NCBI GenBank assembly: GCA_036723975.1
Contig: DAIMGJ010000007.1
Location: 1-64,000, forward strand
Direction of reading: 5' to 3'
From: JAILEN01 sp036723975
GTDB lineage: Bacteria > Bacillota > Clostridia > Lachnospirales > Lachnospiraceae
Length of the DNA stretch: 64,000 nt
Shown here: in pieces, positions 35,235 to 43,857 of the stretch
How positions within the stretch are numbered: position 1 is the first letter of the stretch
Layout of the letters: every line of letters begins with the position of its first letter
Made by a program: the position numbers and the translations under genes
Notes under the pieces: model-generated
The model's database searches: none
Told to the model about the DNA's origin: nothing
Seen by the model: only the letters and a program-made list of their open reading frames with translations

Positions 35235-37904
35235 TTATGAAACCATGCCGTTGAACTCATCCAAAGTAACCAATACCTTCCTTGGCTTGGTTCCTTCTTC
35301 CGGTCCGACAACACCAGCATCCTCTAACTGATCCATAATTCTTGCGGCACGATTGAAACCGATTTTAAAGTTTCGCTGTAACATACCGATGGATCCTTTT
35401 TCTTTTTCTATGATAAGTCTACCGGCATCGGCGAAATAAGAATCTCTCTCATCATCGCCACCGGATGAAGCATCAAAGGATGAACTATCACTTCCGGAAC
35501 TGAAGGACTCTACATGGCTTAAGATATCTTCCTGTGCTTTTGCATCTTCTTCCGGAGTTTCATTCTGTTCTCTGATAAATTTAACAACTGAGGCCACTTC
35601 TTCGTCGGATACAAAGGTACCCTGTACACGCAGAGGCTTTGTAAATCCCTGTGGGAAATAAAGCATATCGCCCTTTCCGAGAAGCTTTTCCGCACCGTTT
35701 TGGTCTAAAATGGTACGGCTGTCTACACCACTGGTAACTGCAAATGCAATTCGCGACGGCATGTTGGCTTTAATCAAACCTGTAATAACGTTTACAGATG
35801 GACGCTGTGTTGCCACAATCAAATGGATACCTGCTGCTCGCGCCAATTGTGCCAATCGGCAAATCGCTTCTTCCACTTCCTTGGATGAAACCATCATAAG
35901 GTCTGCCAACTCGTCTACAATAACAATAATCTGTGCCATCTTCTGCGGTGCCTGTGTACTTCCGTCAGGGAGTTCTTTTGCCGGTATTCCGTTGGCATCC
36001 ACTTTTGCATTGTAGCCCTTCATATCACGAACGCCTGCGTCAGCAAAGCGCTGATAACGATCCGTCATTTCCTTTACAGCCCACTGCAGTGCGCCTGCAG
36101 CCTTTTTCGGATCCGTAACCACCGGAATCAAAAGGTGTGGTATGCCGTTATATACGGAAAGCTCTACCACCTTCGGGTCAATCATAATAAGTTTTACTTC
36201 TTCCGGCGTCGCACGATAAAGAATACTCATAATAATGGTATTAATACATACGGATTTACCGGAACCGGTAGATCCCGCAATCAATAAATGCGGCATCTTT
36301 GCAATATCGGAAATAATCACATTTCCTCCGATATCACGACCTGCAGCAAAAGCAATCTTGGAAGCGGATTTTTTAAACTCCTTGGCTTCAATTAATTCTC
36401 GAAGGCCAACCATAACCGCATTCTCGTTTGGAATCTCAATTCCCACTGCCTGCTTGCCCGGAATCGGTGCTTCAATACGAATATCCTTAGCCGCAAGATT
36501 CAATTTAATATCGTCAGCCAGGTTGGTAATTTTGGAGACCTTTACACCAAGTTCCGGCTTAAACTCAAATCTGGTAACGGAAGGTCCGACGCTTACATCG
36601 GTAACCTTTCCGGGAACGCCGAACACATCCAATGTTTTTTCAAGATTTTCCGCAGTTTCCTTAATTTTGGCACTGGAGTCTCCTGCACCGGTTGGTGCGT
36701 TCTTTGTCAATAAATCAATCGTTGGGAAACGATATTTCTTCTTGGAAGAAGCTTTACTTTTGAGTACTTCCTGCTCAATCTTTTCTGTTTCCTTGGCTGT
36801 TTCTTCCCGAGATGCTGCCGTATCTCTCGGTCTGGATACCGGTGTAGATACAGGCTCCTCTTGTACTATAAGTTCTTCTTTTTCTGCCATCTCCTCAACT
36901 GTAGGCGTTACATTGCTTGCAAAAGAAGCTTCTTTTTTGTCTTTTGTATTCGCAGAAATCTCTGTCTTTGAAGCCATTCCGGCTGTAAGGGAAACACGAT
37001 TGATATCCTCCACTTCCGCAGCCGGATTGTAGATATTGATGTTTAGTTCCGTCACATCTTCCGTATCTTTCATATCGGTATTTTCAAGCTTTGTATCAAA
37101 GGTCACTCCCGGATTGATAAGCTCCACTCTGGATTTCTTTTCAGATTCCAAGGCTCTTTGACGAAGACGTTCTTTTTCTTCCTTCTTTTCTCTTTGAATC
37201 TCTTCCCGGCGACTCTTGTGGTTGTTTCTTTCTTTGCGCCGCATCTCAGCACGGACTCTCTCGTGTCTGCTTCGATTCTTTACCGCTCTGAAAATAGATG
37301 TCTCGGTTATAAGAACCACGGAAATAATCATGACGATTACATCAATCACATAGGCGCCGATAATACCGAAGCCTTTGACCAGCAAATACGCAAAGCCTCC
37401 ACCAAAGAAGCCTCCCCCGTTTTTATAAGTAAATCCGTAAACAAACGCAGTGGTTGGAAGAACCACCATACCGTCGCGGAAGGCCAAATCCACAAGGGTA
37501 ATTAAAAACAAAAATAGGACACCCGCTGCAATTACTTTGATAAGCGCAATACCGTTTTCCTTGTTGGAAACCATAAAGAACACGGAGAACAGAAGTAAAA
37601 ACGGAAACCCGTAAGAAAGTACACCAAAAAGGCCAAAGAAGAATCGGCCCACCTTATCACCGATAAATCCTCCAAAGCCTAAATCACCCAAAAATAACAA
37701 AATACTAACTGCCAGCGCAGACCATAAAATCACTTCATTTGAAACAAGGGAATTCTTCACTTTTACGTTTTGCATCTGTGAAGCGGAAACCCTCTTTTTT
37801 TGCGTAGAAGACTTACGTTTGCCGCCGGCATTGCTCTGTCGTTTGGTTGTTGTAGTTTTTTTCTTGGCAGTTGTTTTCTTTTTTCCTGCGTTACTGGATG
37901 CCAT
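35235..37904 (-). CDS. ftsK: DNA translocase FtsK/SpoIIIE
   Basis: An 889-residue DNA pump for chromosome segregation at the septum. Domain order: basic N-terminus, four to five membrane segments (about residues 55-200), a charged linker (about 205-405), then the motor with Walker A AGSTGSGKSVCINTI, Walker B IIVIVDELADLMM and the C-terminal gamma winged-helix (SIGMLQRNFKIGFNRAARIMDQLEDAGVV) that reads KOPS/SRS sites. The basic N-terminal 35 residues are unusually rich in Lys/Thr. Promoter at 37961..37989. Confidence 0.95.
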   Translation of the reverse strand: MASSNAGKKKTTAKKKTTTTKRQSNAGGKRKSSTQKKRVSASQMQNVKVKNSLVSNEVILWSALAVSILLFLGDLGFGGFIGDKVGRFFFGLFGVLSYGFPFLLLFSVFFMVSNKENGIALIKVIAAGVLFLFLITLVDLAFRDGMVVLPTTAFVYGFTYKNGGGFFGGGFAYLLVKGFGIIGAYVIDVIVMIISVVLITETSIFRAVKNRSRHERVRAEMRRKERNNHKSRREEIQREKKEEKERLRQRALESEKKSRVELINPGVTFDTKLENTDMKDTEDVTELNINIYNPAAEVEDINRVSLTAGMASKTEISANTKDKKEASFASNVTPTVEEMAEKEELIVQEEPVSTPVSRPRDTAASREETAKETEKIEQEVLKSKASSKKKYRFPTIDLLTKNAPTGAGDSSAKIKETAENLEKTLDVFGVPGKVTDVSVGPSVTRFEFKPELGVKVSKITNLADDIKLNLAAKDIRIEAPIPGKQAVGIEIPNENAVMVGLRELIEAKEFKKSASKIAFAAGRDIGGNVIISDIAKMPHLLIAGSTGSGKSVCINTIIMSILYRATPEEVKLIMIDPKVVELSVYNGIPHLLIPVVTDPKKAAGALQWAVKEMTDRYQRFADAGVRDMKGYNAKVDANGIPAKELPDGSTQAPQKMAQIIVIVDELADLMMVSSKEVEEAICRLAQLARAAGIHLIVATQRPSVNVITGLIKANMPSRIAFAVTSGVDSRTILDQNGAEKLLGKGDMLYFPQGFTKPLRVQGTFVSDEEVASVVKFIREQNETPEEDAKAQEDILSHVESFSSGSDSSSFDASSGGDDERDSYFADAGRLIIEKEKGSIGMLQRNFKIGFNRAARIMDQLEDAGVVGPEEGTKPRKVLVTLDEFNGMVS

Positions 37905-37960
37905 CTATATCCTTCATCCTTATCATTATTTCTATAAAAAGTCAGTCTTAACCGTGACTA

Positions 37961-37989
37961 ATCATACCATAATCGTGGAAAAATGTCAT
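37961..37989 (-). promoter_or_regulatory. Promoter of ftsK
   Basis: Minus strand ATGACA (37984-37989), 17-bp spacer ending in TGG, then TATGAT (37961-37966): a near-consensus sigma-A promoter with extended -10, about 55 bp upstream of the ftsK ATG. Confidence 0.6.
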
Positions 37990-38067
37990 TATTAAAACAC
38001 AAAATCTTGTAGATAACTTATTGGTTTTACACTACATCTGTCTATTTATTTTTAAAATAATTCCCAC

Positions 38068-38099
38068 AAAAAAGGAGCTGTGTCAAAACACAACTCCTT
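38068..38099 (-). terminator. Terminator of the yebC-glgA transcript
   Basis: On the minus strand AAGGAGTTGTGT (38088-38099) pairs with ACACAGCTCCTT (38072-38083, one G-U) around a TTTG loop, followed by six T. It lies just after the glgA stop. Confidence 0.85.
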
Positions 38100-38115
38100 A
38101 ATCATAAAAATCGTC

Positions 38116-39567
38116 TTAAAAGCCAATCAAATACTTGTACAATCCTTCATACTGGAACTTGGAAGCAGACCAAGAATAATCCTTCTTCATACCGCGTTCC
38201 ACCATCTTATTCCACTGCTGTTTTTTTTCGAAGAAAACCCACTTGGAATAATTTACAGTGTTCAACAGTTCATCTCCGTTATAGTTCATAAAGGAGAATC
38301 CGTCTCCTGTCTTTTCGTACTCATTGTACGCTTCAACCGTGTCTTTAAGTCCTCCTGTTTCGCGAACAATCGGAACGGTTCCATAGCGGAAGGAAATAAG
38401 CTGTGTCAATCCGCAAGGCTCAAATCTTGACGGCATCAAGAATGCATCTGCAGCAGCATATAACTTACGAGCCAAATCTTCGGAATAGCAAATATTGGCA
38501 GAAACTCTGTCCGGATATTTCCATGCATAATGACGGAACATATTCTCGTAACGGCTTTCTCCGGTTCCGATAACAACGAGCTGAGTAAACTCATCTACAA
38601 TTCCGTCCATACAATAATTGATTAAGTCCAAGCCTTTCTGGTCTGTCAGTCTGGACACCAAACCAATCATGTATTTTTTGGAATCAATGGTCAAATCCAA
38701 ATCTTCCTGAAGGCGTTCTTTATTCACCTTTTTGAACTTTCTGAAGTTGGACACGTCATAATTCTTGTAAAGTCTGGAGTCCGTAGCAGGATTATAGGAA
38801 TCGTAATCAATTCCGTTAATAATACCCTGCATATCAAAATGACGGGATCCCAGTAGTCCATCCAATCCCTCGCCGTAATATGGTGTCTGAATCTCATCGG
38901 TATAAGTCGGGCTTACGGTAGTGATATAGTCCGCATAAACCAGACCACCCTTTAACATATTACCTGTTTTGTTGCACTCCAGTTTGTCCGGAGTAAACAA
39001 GGACTGGGGCAATCCGGAAAGACCCTGCAAGGTCTTTACATCCCAAACTCCCTGGAACTTCAGGTTATGAATGGTCATAATACTTTTAATATTCCAGAAA
39101 AACGGGTTTGCCTGAAACTCTGTTTTTAAATACACCGGAATCAGACCGGTCTGCCAGTCATGGCAATGAATCAAATCCGGACGAAAATCTATAAGTGGCA
39201 ACATGGAAAGCACTGCTTTGTCAAAAAAAGTAAACTTTTCCATGTCATATCTGGCATCCCCATAAGGATAAAAGCATTCGAAATACTCAAGGTTGTCGAT
39301 AAAATAATAGGTAACCCCCTGGTATTCGTAGGTCATAACGCCGCAATACTTTTCTCCGATATAAGGTCCCATCCCGAGGTTAAAACTGGTCAGATATTTA
39401 AAATTATCGCGAAACTCCGGCGGTATGCAGGTATAATTCGGCATAACAACACGGATATCCCAATCCTCTTTGAAGAATTCTTTCGGCAATGCTCCCACTA
39501 CGTCAGCGAGTCCTCCCGTTTTTACAAAAGGTACACACTCACTTGCCGCAAATAAAATCTTCCTCAT
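38116..39567 (-). CDS. glgA: Glycogen synthase (ADP-glucose type)
   Basis: A 483-residue GT5 glycosyltransferase that extends alpha-1,4-glucan from ADP-glucose. Seen: the KxGGL motif as VKTGGLADVVGALPKEF, HCHDWQTGLIPVYLK, and the C-terminal PSRFEPCGLTQLISFRYGTVPIVRETGGLKDTV. No other glg gene is in the window. AGGGAG precedes the ATG; it lies 25 bp after yebC with no promoter of its own visible, then ends at a strong terminator. Confidence 0.95.
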   Translation of the reverse strand: MRKILFAASECVPFVKTGGLADVVGALPKEFFKEDWDIRVVMPNYTCIPPEFRDNFKYLTSFNLGMGPYIGEKYCGVMTYEYQGVTYYFIDNLEYFECFYPYGDARYDMEKFTFFDKAVLSMLPLIDFRPDLIHCHDWQTGLIPVYLKTEFQANPFFWNIKSIMTIHNLKFQGVWDVKTLQGLSGLPQSLFTPDKLECNKTGNMLKGGLVYADYITTVSPTYTDEIQTPYYGEGLDGLLGSRHFDMQGIINGIDYDSYNPATDSRLYKNYDVSNFRKFKKVNKERLQEDLDLTIDSKKYMIGLVSRLTDQKGLDLINYCMDGIVDEFTQLVVIGTGESRYENMFRHYAWKYPDRVSANICYSEDLARKLYAAADAFLMPSRFEPCGLTQLISFRYGTVPIVRETGGLKDTVEAYNEYEKTGDGFSFMNYNGDELLNTVNYSKWVFFEKKQQWNKMVERGMKKDYSWSASKFQYEGLYKYLIGF

Positions 39568-39592
39568 ACTAAAACCTTCTCCCTAATTGCAA

Positions 39593-40321
39593 TTATTCAT
39601 CCCAGTTATGGAATACTTCCTGAACATCGTCATCCTCATCCAAAAGATCCAGGATACGATTAATCATGGTAATGTCTTCTTCCGAATCCAAAGTAACGTA
39701 ATTCTGAGGAATCATAGTCACCTCGGCATCTGCCATTACAATTCCGTCTTTTTCCAAAGCTTCACGCACAGCAGAAAAATCATTCGGAGCAGTTAAGATT
39801 TCAAAAGAGTCTTCTTCCTCGTTGAAATCTTCCGCACCTGCATCAAGAGCAAGCATCATCAAATCATCCGCATCCATATCGCAGTCTTCTTTTGCAACGA
39901 TAATCTGACCTCTTTCATCGAACATATAAGATACACATCCCTGAGTTCCGATGCTTCCGTGACCCTTGGTAAAGCAGTTTCTTACATTTGCTGCGGTCCG
40001 GTTCTTGTTATCAGTTAATGCCTTAACAATGATAGCGGTTCCGCTGGGTCCGTATCCCTCATAGGTAACAGACTCATAGTTTACGCTTCCCATGTCTCCG
40101 GCTGCTTTTTTAATACCTCTTTCAATGGTGTCATTCGGCATATTGTTGGATTTTGCCTTGGCAATTACATCCCGAAGACGAGAATTGTTTTCCGGATCCG
40201 GACCGCCTTCTTTTACTGCTACGGCAATTTCTCTACCGATAATTGTAAAAATCTTTCCTTTTGCGGCATCGTTTTTTTCTTTTTTATGTTTGATGTTCGC
40301 AAATTTTGAATGTCCTGACAT
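39593..40321 (-). CDS. YebC/PmpR family protein
   Basis: A 242-residue protein of the YebC family (MSGHSKFANIKHKKEKNDAAKGKIFTIIGREI; SYMFDERGQIIV; AEVTMIPQNYV). Members are described as transcriptional regulators, and more recently as factors helping ribosomes through proline-rich stretches. Start ATG at 40321, promoter at 40357..40385. The next gene is glgA. Confidence 0.92.
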   Translation of the reverse strand: MSGHSKFANIKHKKEKNDAAKGKIFTIIGREIAVAVKEGGPDPENNSRLRDVIAKAKSNNMPNDTIERGIKKAAGDMGSVNYESVTYEGYGPSGTAIIVKALTDNKNRTAANVRNCFTKGHGSIGTQGCVSYMFDERGQIIVAKEDCDMDADDLMMLALDAGAEDFNEEEDSFEILTAPNDFSAVREALEKDGIVMADAEVTMIPQNYVTLDSEEDITMINRILDLLDEDDDVQEVFHNWDE

Positions 40322-40356
40322 ATTCTGAAATACTCCTTCTATTCGTAATCTCTAAT

Positions 40357-40385
40357 AGTTTATCATTTCTGCCTCACATATTCAA
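40357..40385 (-). promoter_or_regulatory. Promoter of yebC-glgA
   Basis: Minus strand TTGAAT (40380-40385), 17-bp spacer, TAAACT (40357-40362), placed right after the terminator of the upstream gene. Confidence 0.55.
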
Positions 40386-40388
40386 CAG

Positions 40389-40414
40389 AAAAGGGACGGT
40401 TTAAAAGCCGTCCC
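40389..40414 (-). terminator. Terminator after the CBS-domain gene
   Basis: GGGACGG and CCGTCCC (40408-40414 with 40393-40399, minus strand) pair around a short loop and are followed by TTTT, 6 bp after the stop at 40420. Confidence 0.8.
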
Positions 40415-40419
40415 ACAAG

Positions 40420-41250
40420 TCACTTTTTTTCTACTTTTACATCCAAAATAATACGGTTTTCCACATCTAAAACGTGAAATAAATAACCTTCGTAAGAAAT
40501 ATCGTATGTATGATGTTCCTCCGGAATCTCGCCGATTTGATCGGTCAAAAAACCGTTTAGAGTCTCAAAATCGCAATTCTCCATATCAAGGCCCAATTTT
40601 TCTATGACTTCATCCATTTCCGTGGATCCGTGCATTAAATAAGAGTCTTCTTCCACAACCTCAACAATTTTTTCTTCTTCCACATCATGCTCGTCCTCAA
40701 TATTTCCGACGATTTCCTCCAAAATATCCTCCATGGTAACAATACCGGACATCTGTCCGTACTCATCCAAAACGATGACCAAATGGTTTTTTGACAACTG
40801 CATCTGTGTAAACAAGGTATGGATTCCGTGGGTTTCCGGGACAAACTCCGGTTCATACATCAAATCCTTAATATCCTTGATGCTTTTTTTGTAAAGATCC
40901 GTACGGAAGGAAATTTTCAAAATCTCTTTCATATGAATGATTCCGATGATATGATCCATATCATTTTCATATACCGGAATTCTGGAATAGTGGTTATTAA
41001 TAAAGAAGTCAATGGCGTCTTTTACCGTATCCTTCGCTTCAATCGCCACAACATTTTTTCGATTTACCATAATATCTCTGGCTTTTTTTTCGTCAAACTC
41101 AAAGATTTTTTGAATCATGGTTGCTTCCGAAGATTTAAATACACCCTGCTCATGACCCTCTTGAATCAGGTCAATAACATCCTCTTCGGTAACATCATCG
41201 TTTCCTTTTTTGAAGTGAAATCGTTTAAAAAAACGTTGGAGATAGTCCAT
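40420..41250 (-). CDS. CorC/HlyC-type CBS-domain protein, soluble form
   Basis: A 276-residue protein: a short N-terminal helical region, two CBS domains (about residues 62-118 and 125-182; ARDIMVNRKNVVAI, SRIPVYENDMDHIIGIIHMKEIL, FVPETHGIHTLFTQMQLSKNHLVIVLDEYG) and the C-terminal CorC_HlyC module (about 195-276). The membrane DUF21 domain of most relatives is absent, so it resembles E. coli CorC/YbeX. CBS pairs bind adenine nucleotides. Linked to Mg2+/Co2+ homeostasis in relatives; the partner is unknown here. It lies 23 bp after alr. Confidence 0.85.
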   Translation of the reverse strand: MDYLQRFFKRFHFKKGNDDVTEEDVIDLIQEGHEQGVFKSSEATMIQKIFEFDEKKARDIMVNRKNVVAIEAKDTVKDAIDFFINNHYSRIPVYENDMDHIIGIIHMKEILKISFRTDLYKKSIKDIKDLMYEPEFVPETHGIHTLFTQMQLSKNHLVIVLDEYGQMSGIVTMEDILEEIVGNIEDEHDVEEEKIVEVVEEDSYLMHGSTEMDEVIEKLGLDMENCDFETLNGFLTDQIGEIPEEHHTYDISYEGYLFHVLDVENRIILDVKVEKK

Positions 41251-41273
41251 TGTAAATCCGCTTTTTCCCTTTC

Positions 41274-42479
41274 TTACATCTGATCAAACGACTGATAGCC
41301 TTTGATATCCACAAGCTCATTGTTTTTATAATACAATCTCGGAATGCGCATTCCCAAATCACAAGCAAATTCGTAATTAAAACGTCCGGACAAATCGCCC
41401 AAATCCTCAAGCGTGATTTCTTCATCCCCGTCTTTTCCGATTAAGGTAACCAAATCCATGACCGCCACATCCGGAATATCGGATATATCCACCATAAACT
41501 GATCCATACAAACTCTTCCCAAAATCGGAGCTTTTTTCCCGCGAATCAAAACATATCCTTTAGATGACAATCCTCTGCAGTAACCATCCGCATATCCCAC
41601 CGGAATGGTTGCAATACGGGTTTCTTTTTCTAAGGTAATCGTACCGCCGTAGCTGATGGTTCTGCCCTTTGGTAAGGTTTTTACATAAACCACATGACTG
41701 TATAGCGACAATACCGGCTGAAGCGAAATATCTTTTTTCACCTCATCAGAAGGCCAAAGTCCGTAGAGAATAATCCCTGCCCGGGCCAAATCGAGGCTGG
41801 CATCCGGGTATTCCAAAATAGCGGCTGAGTTTGCGCAATGGTGATTTGTAAACGTCACTCCTGCCTTTTCCAAATCCGAAATCATTTTTTCAAATGCATC
41901 AAACTGGAATTTGGTAAATGTTTTATCCTCTTCATCGCTTCGTGCAAAATGGGTGAAGATTCCATCCATAACAAGATTCGGAAGCTGAGAAATTTCTTTT
42001 ATTTCCTCCACAGAAGACTCATCTACCTGATAGCCGATACGGCTCATTCCGGTATCAATCTTGATATGACAATATACCTTTTTATTTAAACGCACTCCCA
42101 TCTCGGAATATTTGCGTGCCATATCCATAGAAATAATCGTGGGACAAATGTCGTTTTTTACAAGATCTTCATAGGAATCTTCAAAAGAATAGCCCAAAAT
42201 AAGAATCGGTTTTTGAATGCCTGCTTTGCGAAGTTCCATAGCTTCCTCTGCAGTGGCAATGGCAAAGCCCCAAACATAAGGCACTTTCTCAAGGGTAAGT
42301 GCAATAGGCAAACAACCGTGACCATATCCGTCAGCTTTTATGACTGCAACTATTTTTGTATGTTCTTTTAAACGTCCTTTGATATGCTCTACGTTGGATA
42401 GCAAAGCATCCAAATCAATCTTTGCGTATACGCGCTGGTTTATATTATTCTTCATTCTTTTTAACATCGAAGTTTTCAC
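41274..42479 (-). CDS. alr: Alanine racemase
   Basis: A 401-residue PLP enzyme that makes D-alanine for the wall. Seen: the PLP Lys in VIKADGYGHG, and the catalytic Tyr region with ISYGGTITLEKETRIATIPVGYADGYCRG, plus ARAGIILYGLWP. The GTG at 42479 has AAGGA 5-6 nt upstream and is preferred although it overlaps the previous gene by 35 bp; ATG codons at 42464 or 42455 are possible. Confidence 0.94.
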   Translation of the reverse strand: MKTSMLKRMKNNINQRVYAKIDLDALLSNVEHIKGRLKEHTKIVAVIKADGYGHGCLPIALTLEKVPYVWGFAIATAEEAMELRKAGIQKPILILGYSFEDSYEDLVKNDICPTIISMDMARKYSEMGVRLNKKVYCHIKIDTGMSRIGYQVDESSVEEIKEISQLPNLVMDGIFTHFARSDEEDKTFTKFQFDAFEKMISDLEKAGVTFTNHHCANSAAILEYPDASLDLARAGIILYGLWPSDEVKKDISLQPVLSLYSHVVYVKTLPKGRTISYGGTITLEKETRIATIPVGYADGYCRGLSSKGYVLIRGKKAPILGRVCMDQFMVDISDIPDVAVMDLVTLIGKDGDEEITLEDLGDLSGRFNYEFACDLGMRIPRLYYKNNELVDIKGYQSFDQM

Positions 42480-43161
42480 TTCTATCCTTGTTGGCTTCTT
42501 TTTCTTCTTTACGTCTTACACCTTCGGAAACGTCTTCTTTTTTCTGAAGGGGAACAGAAAACTCTTCTTCGTATTTGACATCAAACAACTGCATCACATC
42601 TTTTCCGAAAATGTCATGCAAATAAGAATAGATTTCTTTGTTGTTAATCTCTCGGTTTTGTTTTTTTATAATGTTCTTTTTCAGTTCGATTCGAACATTT
42701 GTAATCCAATCCGTAATTTCCTTTGCCTCGGAGGCATTGGTCCGAAGTCTCGCATAACAATAGCTCATGGTAGAAAGCATCAGCTCATCGTTTTTTTCTT
42801 TGAGAAGTTTCGGAATTTCCATCAACTCATCTTCGTCTTCTTCGATTTTTTTGTTGGTATCCTCCAAAAGGCGCTTATTGTCGGAAAGTTTCTTTTCGTT
42901 TTCCTGTGTAGCTTTGCTTTGGTCTGCCCCATCCATATTGGCAACGATACCTTGCATCAAATCATTTTTAATCTTTTTTAAATTTTTCAGTTCCTGATTC
43001 AGATGACCTTGACGAACCAGAATCTCTTTGCATTCCACTTCAAGATCCTTCACGCTGTCCGGCTTCCCGCTAATAGCAAAAAGCCGATGCCACTTTTGAT
43101 CCAAAACAAGCATTGGTATCCTGGCGGATTTCAAGGCAGTTTCAAACTGTTTTTCATCCAT
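42445..43161 (-). CDS. Uncharacterised coiled-coil protein
   Basis: A 238-residue, highly charged protein. Residues about 40-125 are strongly helical with heptad-like spacing (coiled coil), residues about 130-195 form a second helical region, and the C-terminal 35 residues are a lysine/glutamate-rich tail. No signal peptide, membrane segment or catalytic motif is seen. It lies between rex and alr in one transcript, 10 bp after rex, with AGGGTG before its ATG. I do not recognise the family by name; it looks like a cytosolic protein conserved in related Clostridia, which is a guess. Confidence 0.7.
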   Translation of the reverse strand: MDEKQFETALKSARIPMLVLDQKWHRLFAISGKPDSVKDLEVECKEILVRQGHLNQELKNLKKIKNDLMQGIVANMDGADQSKATQENEKKLSDNKRLLEDTNKKIEEDEDELMEIPKLLKEKNDELMLSTMSYCYARLRTNASEAKEITDWITNVRIELKKNIIKKQNREINNKEIYSYLHDIFGKDVMQLFDVKYEEEFSVPLQKKEDVSEGVRRKEEKEANKDRSENFDVKKNEE

Positions 43162-43170
43162 TATAACACC

Positions 43171-43794
43171 CTATTTCTGTGTAATATTATAAGAAAGTTG
43201 CATCAAAGAATCTGATAAATGCACATTTTGGACCACCACGTTTTCCGGAACATCCAAATCCACATGTGCAAAATTCCAAATAGATTCCACTCCCAATTCT
43301 ACCAGTTTTTTTGCAACACTGCTGGCATTTTCCTTTGGAATGGTAAGTGCCGCAATATCCACATGATGCTCGCTGACAAATCCTGCCAAATCATCCATGG
43401 ATAAAATCTCAAGTCCGTTAATTCGATTCCCGATTTTCTTTTCACTGACATCAAACAAACCAATCATGCGAAAAGAAAACTTTTCAAAGTTTACGTAATT
43501 TGCAATTGCAGCACCAAGATTTCCGGTTCCGATTAAGATCATGTTATGCATCTTGTTCAAGCCTAAAATCTTGCCGATTTCATCATACAAAAACTGGACA
43601 TTATATCCATAACCCTGCTGACCAAAACCGCCGAAATTGTTTAAATCCTGCCTAATCTGGGAGGCAGTCACATGCATCATTTTTGACAATTCTCCTGAGG
43701 AGATTCTTTCTACTCCCGAGTCCAATAGTTCTCCCAAATATCTGTAATATCTTGGCATTCTGCGAATCACAGCCTGAGAAATATTTTGTTCCAT
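43171..43794 (-). CDS. rex: Redox-sensing transcriptional repressor Rex
   Basis: A 207-residue NADH/NAD+ sensor that represses fermentation and redox genes. Seen: N-terminal winged helix (AVIRRMPRYYRYLGEL, ISSGELSKMMHVTASQIRQDLNNFGGFGQQGYGY) and Rossmann domain with GTGNLGAAIANY; the C-terminal swapped helix is present. GGGGG lies before the ATG and a strong promoter is at 43825..43853. It heads a transcript with the coiled-coil gene, alr and the CBS gene. Confidence 0.95.
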   Translation of the reverse strand: MEQNISQAVIRRMPRYYRYLGELLDSGVERISSGELSKMMHVTASQIRQDLNNFGGFGQQGYGYNVQFLYDEIGKILGLNKMHNMILIGTGNLGAAIANYVNFEKFSFRMIGLFDVSEKKIGNRINGLEILSMDDLAGFVSEHHVDIAALTIPKENASSVAKKLVELGVESIWNFAHVDLDVPENVVVQNVHLSDSLMQLSYNITQK

Positions 43795-43824
43795 ATAAGC
43801 CCCCTTAATTGCTTAACTAGAAAA

Positions 43825-43853
43825 AGTATAGATGGTTTCAGGTGCTTTGTCAA
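43825..43853 (-). promoter_or_regulatory. Strong sigma-A promoter of rex
   Basis: Minus strand TTGACA (43848-43853), 17-bp spacer, TATACT (43825-43830), 30 bp upstream of the rex ATG. The next 15 bp contain AGTTAAGCAATTAA, slightly like half of a Rex operator, but no full palindrome is seen. Confidence 0.75.
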
Positions 43854-43857
43854 ACAT

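Noticed and set aside
36235..37032. Long plus-strand open frame of 265 codons
   Set aside because: It lies antisense inside ftsK over the charged linker and motor region, has no ribosome site and no recognisable protein pattern; it is a shadow of the real gene.
42340..42981. Plus-strand open frame of 213 codons rich in Phe
   Set aside because: Antisense to alr and the Lys/Glu-rich coiled-coil gene; the Phe richness simply mirrors AAG/GAA codons on the other strand.
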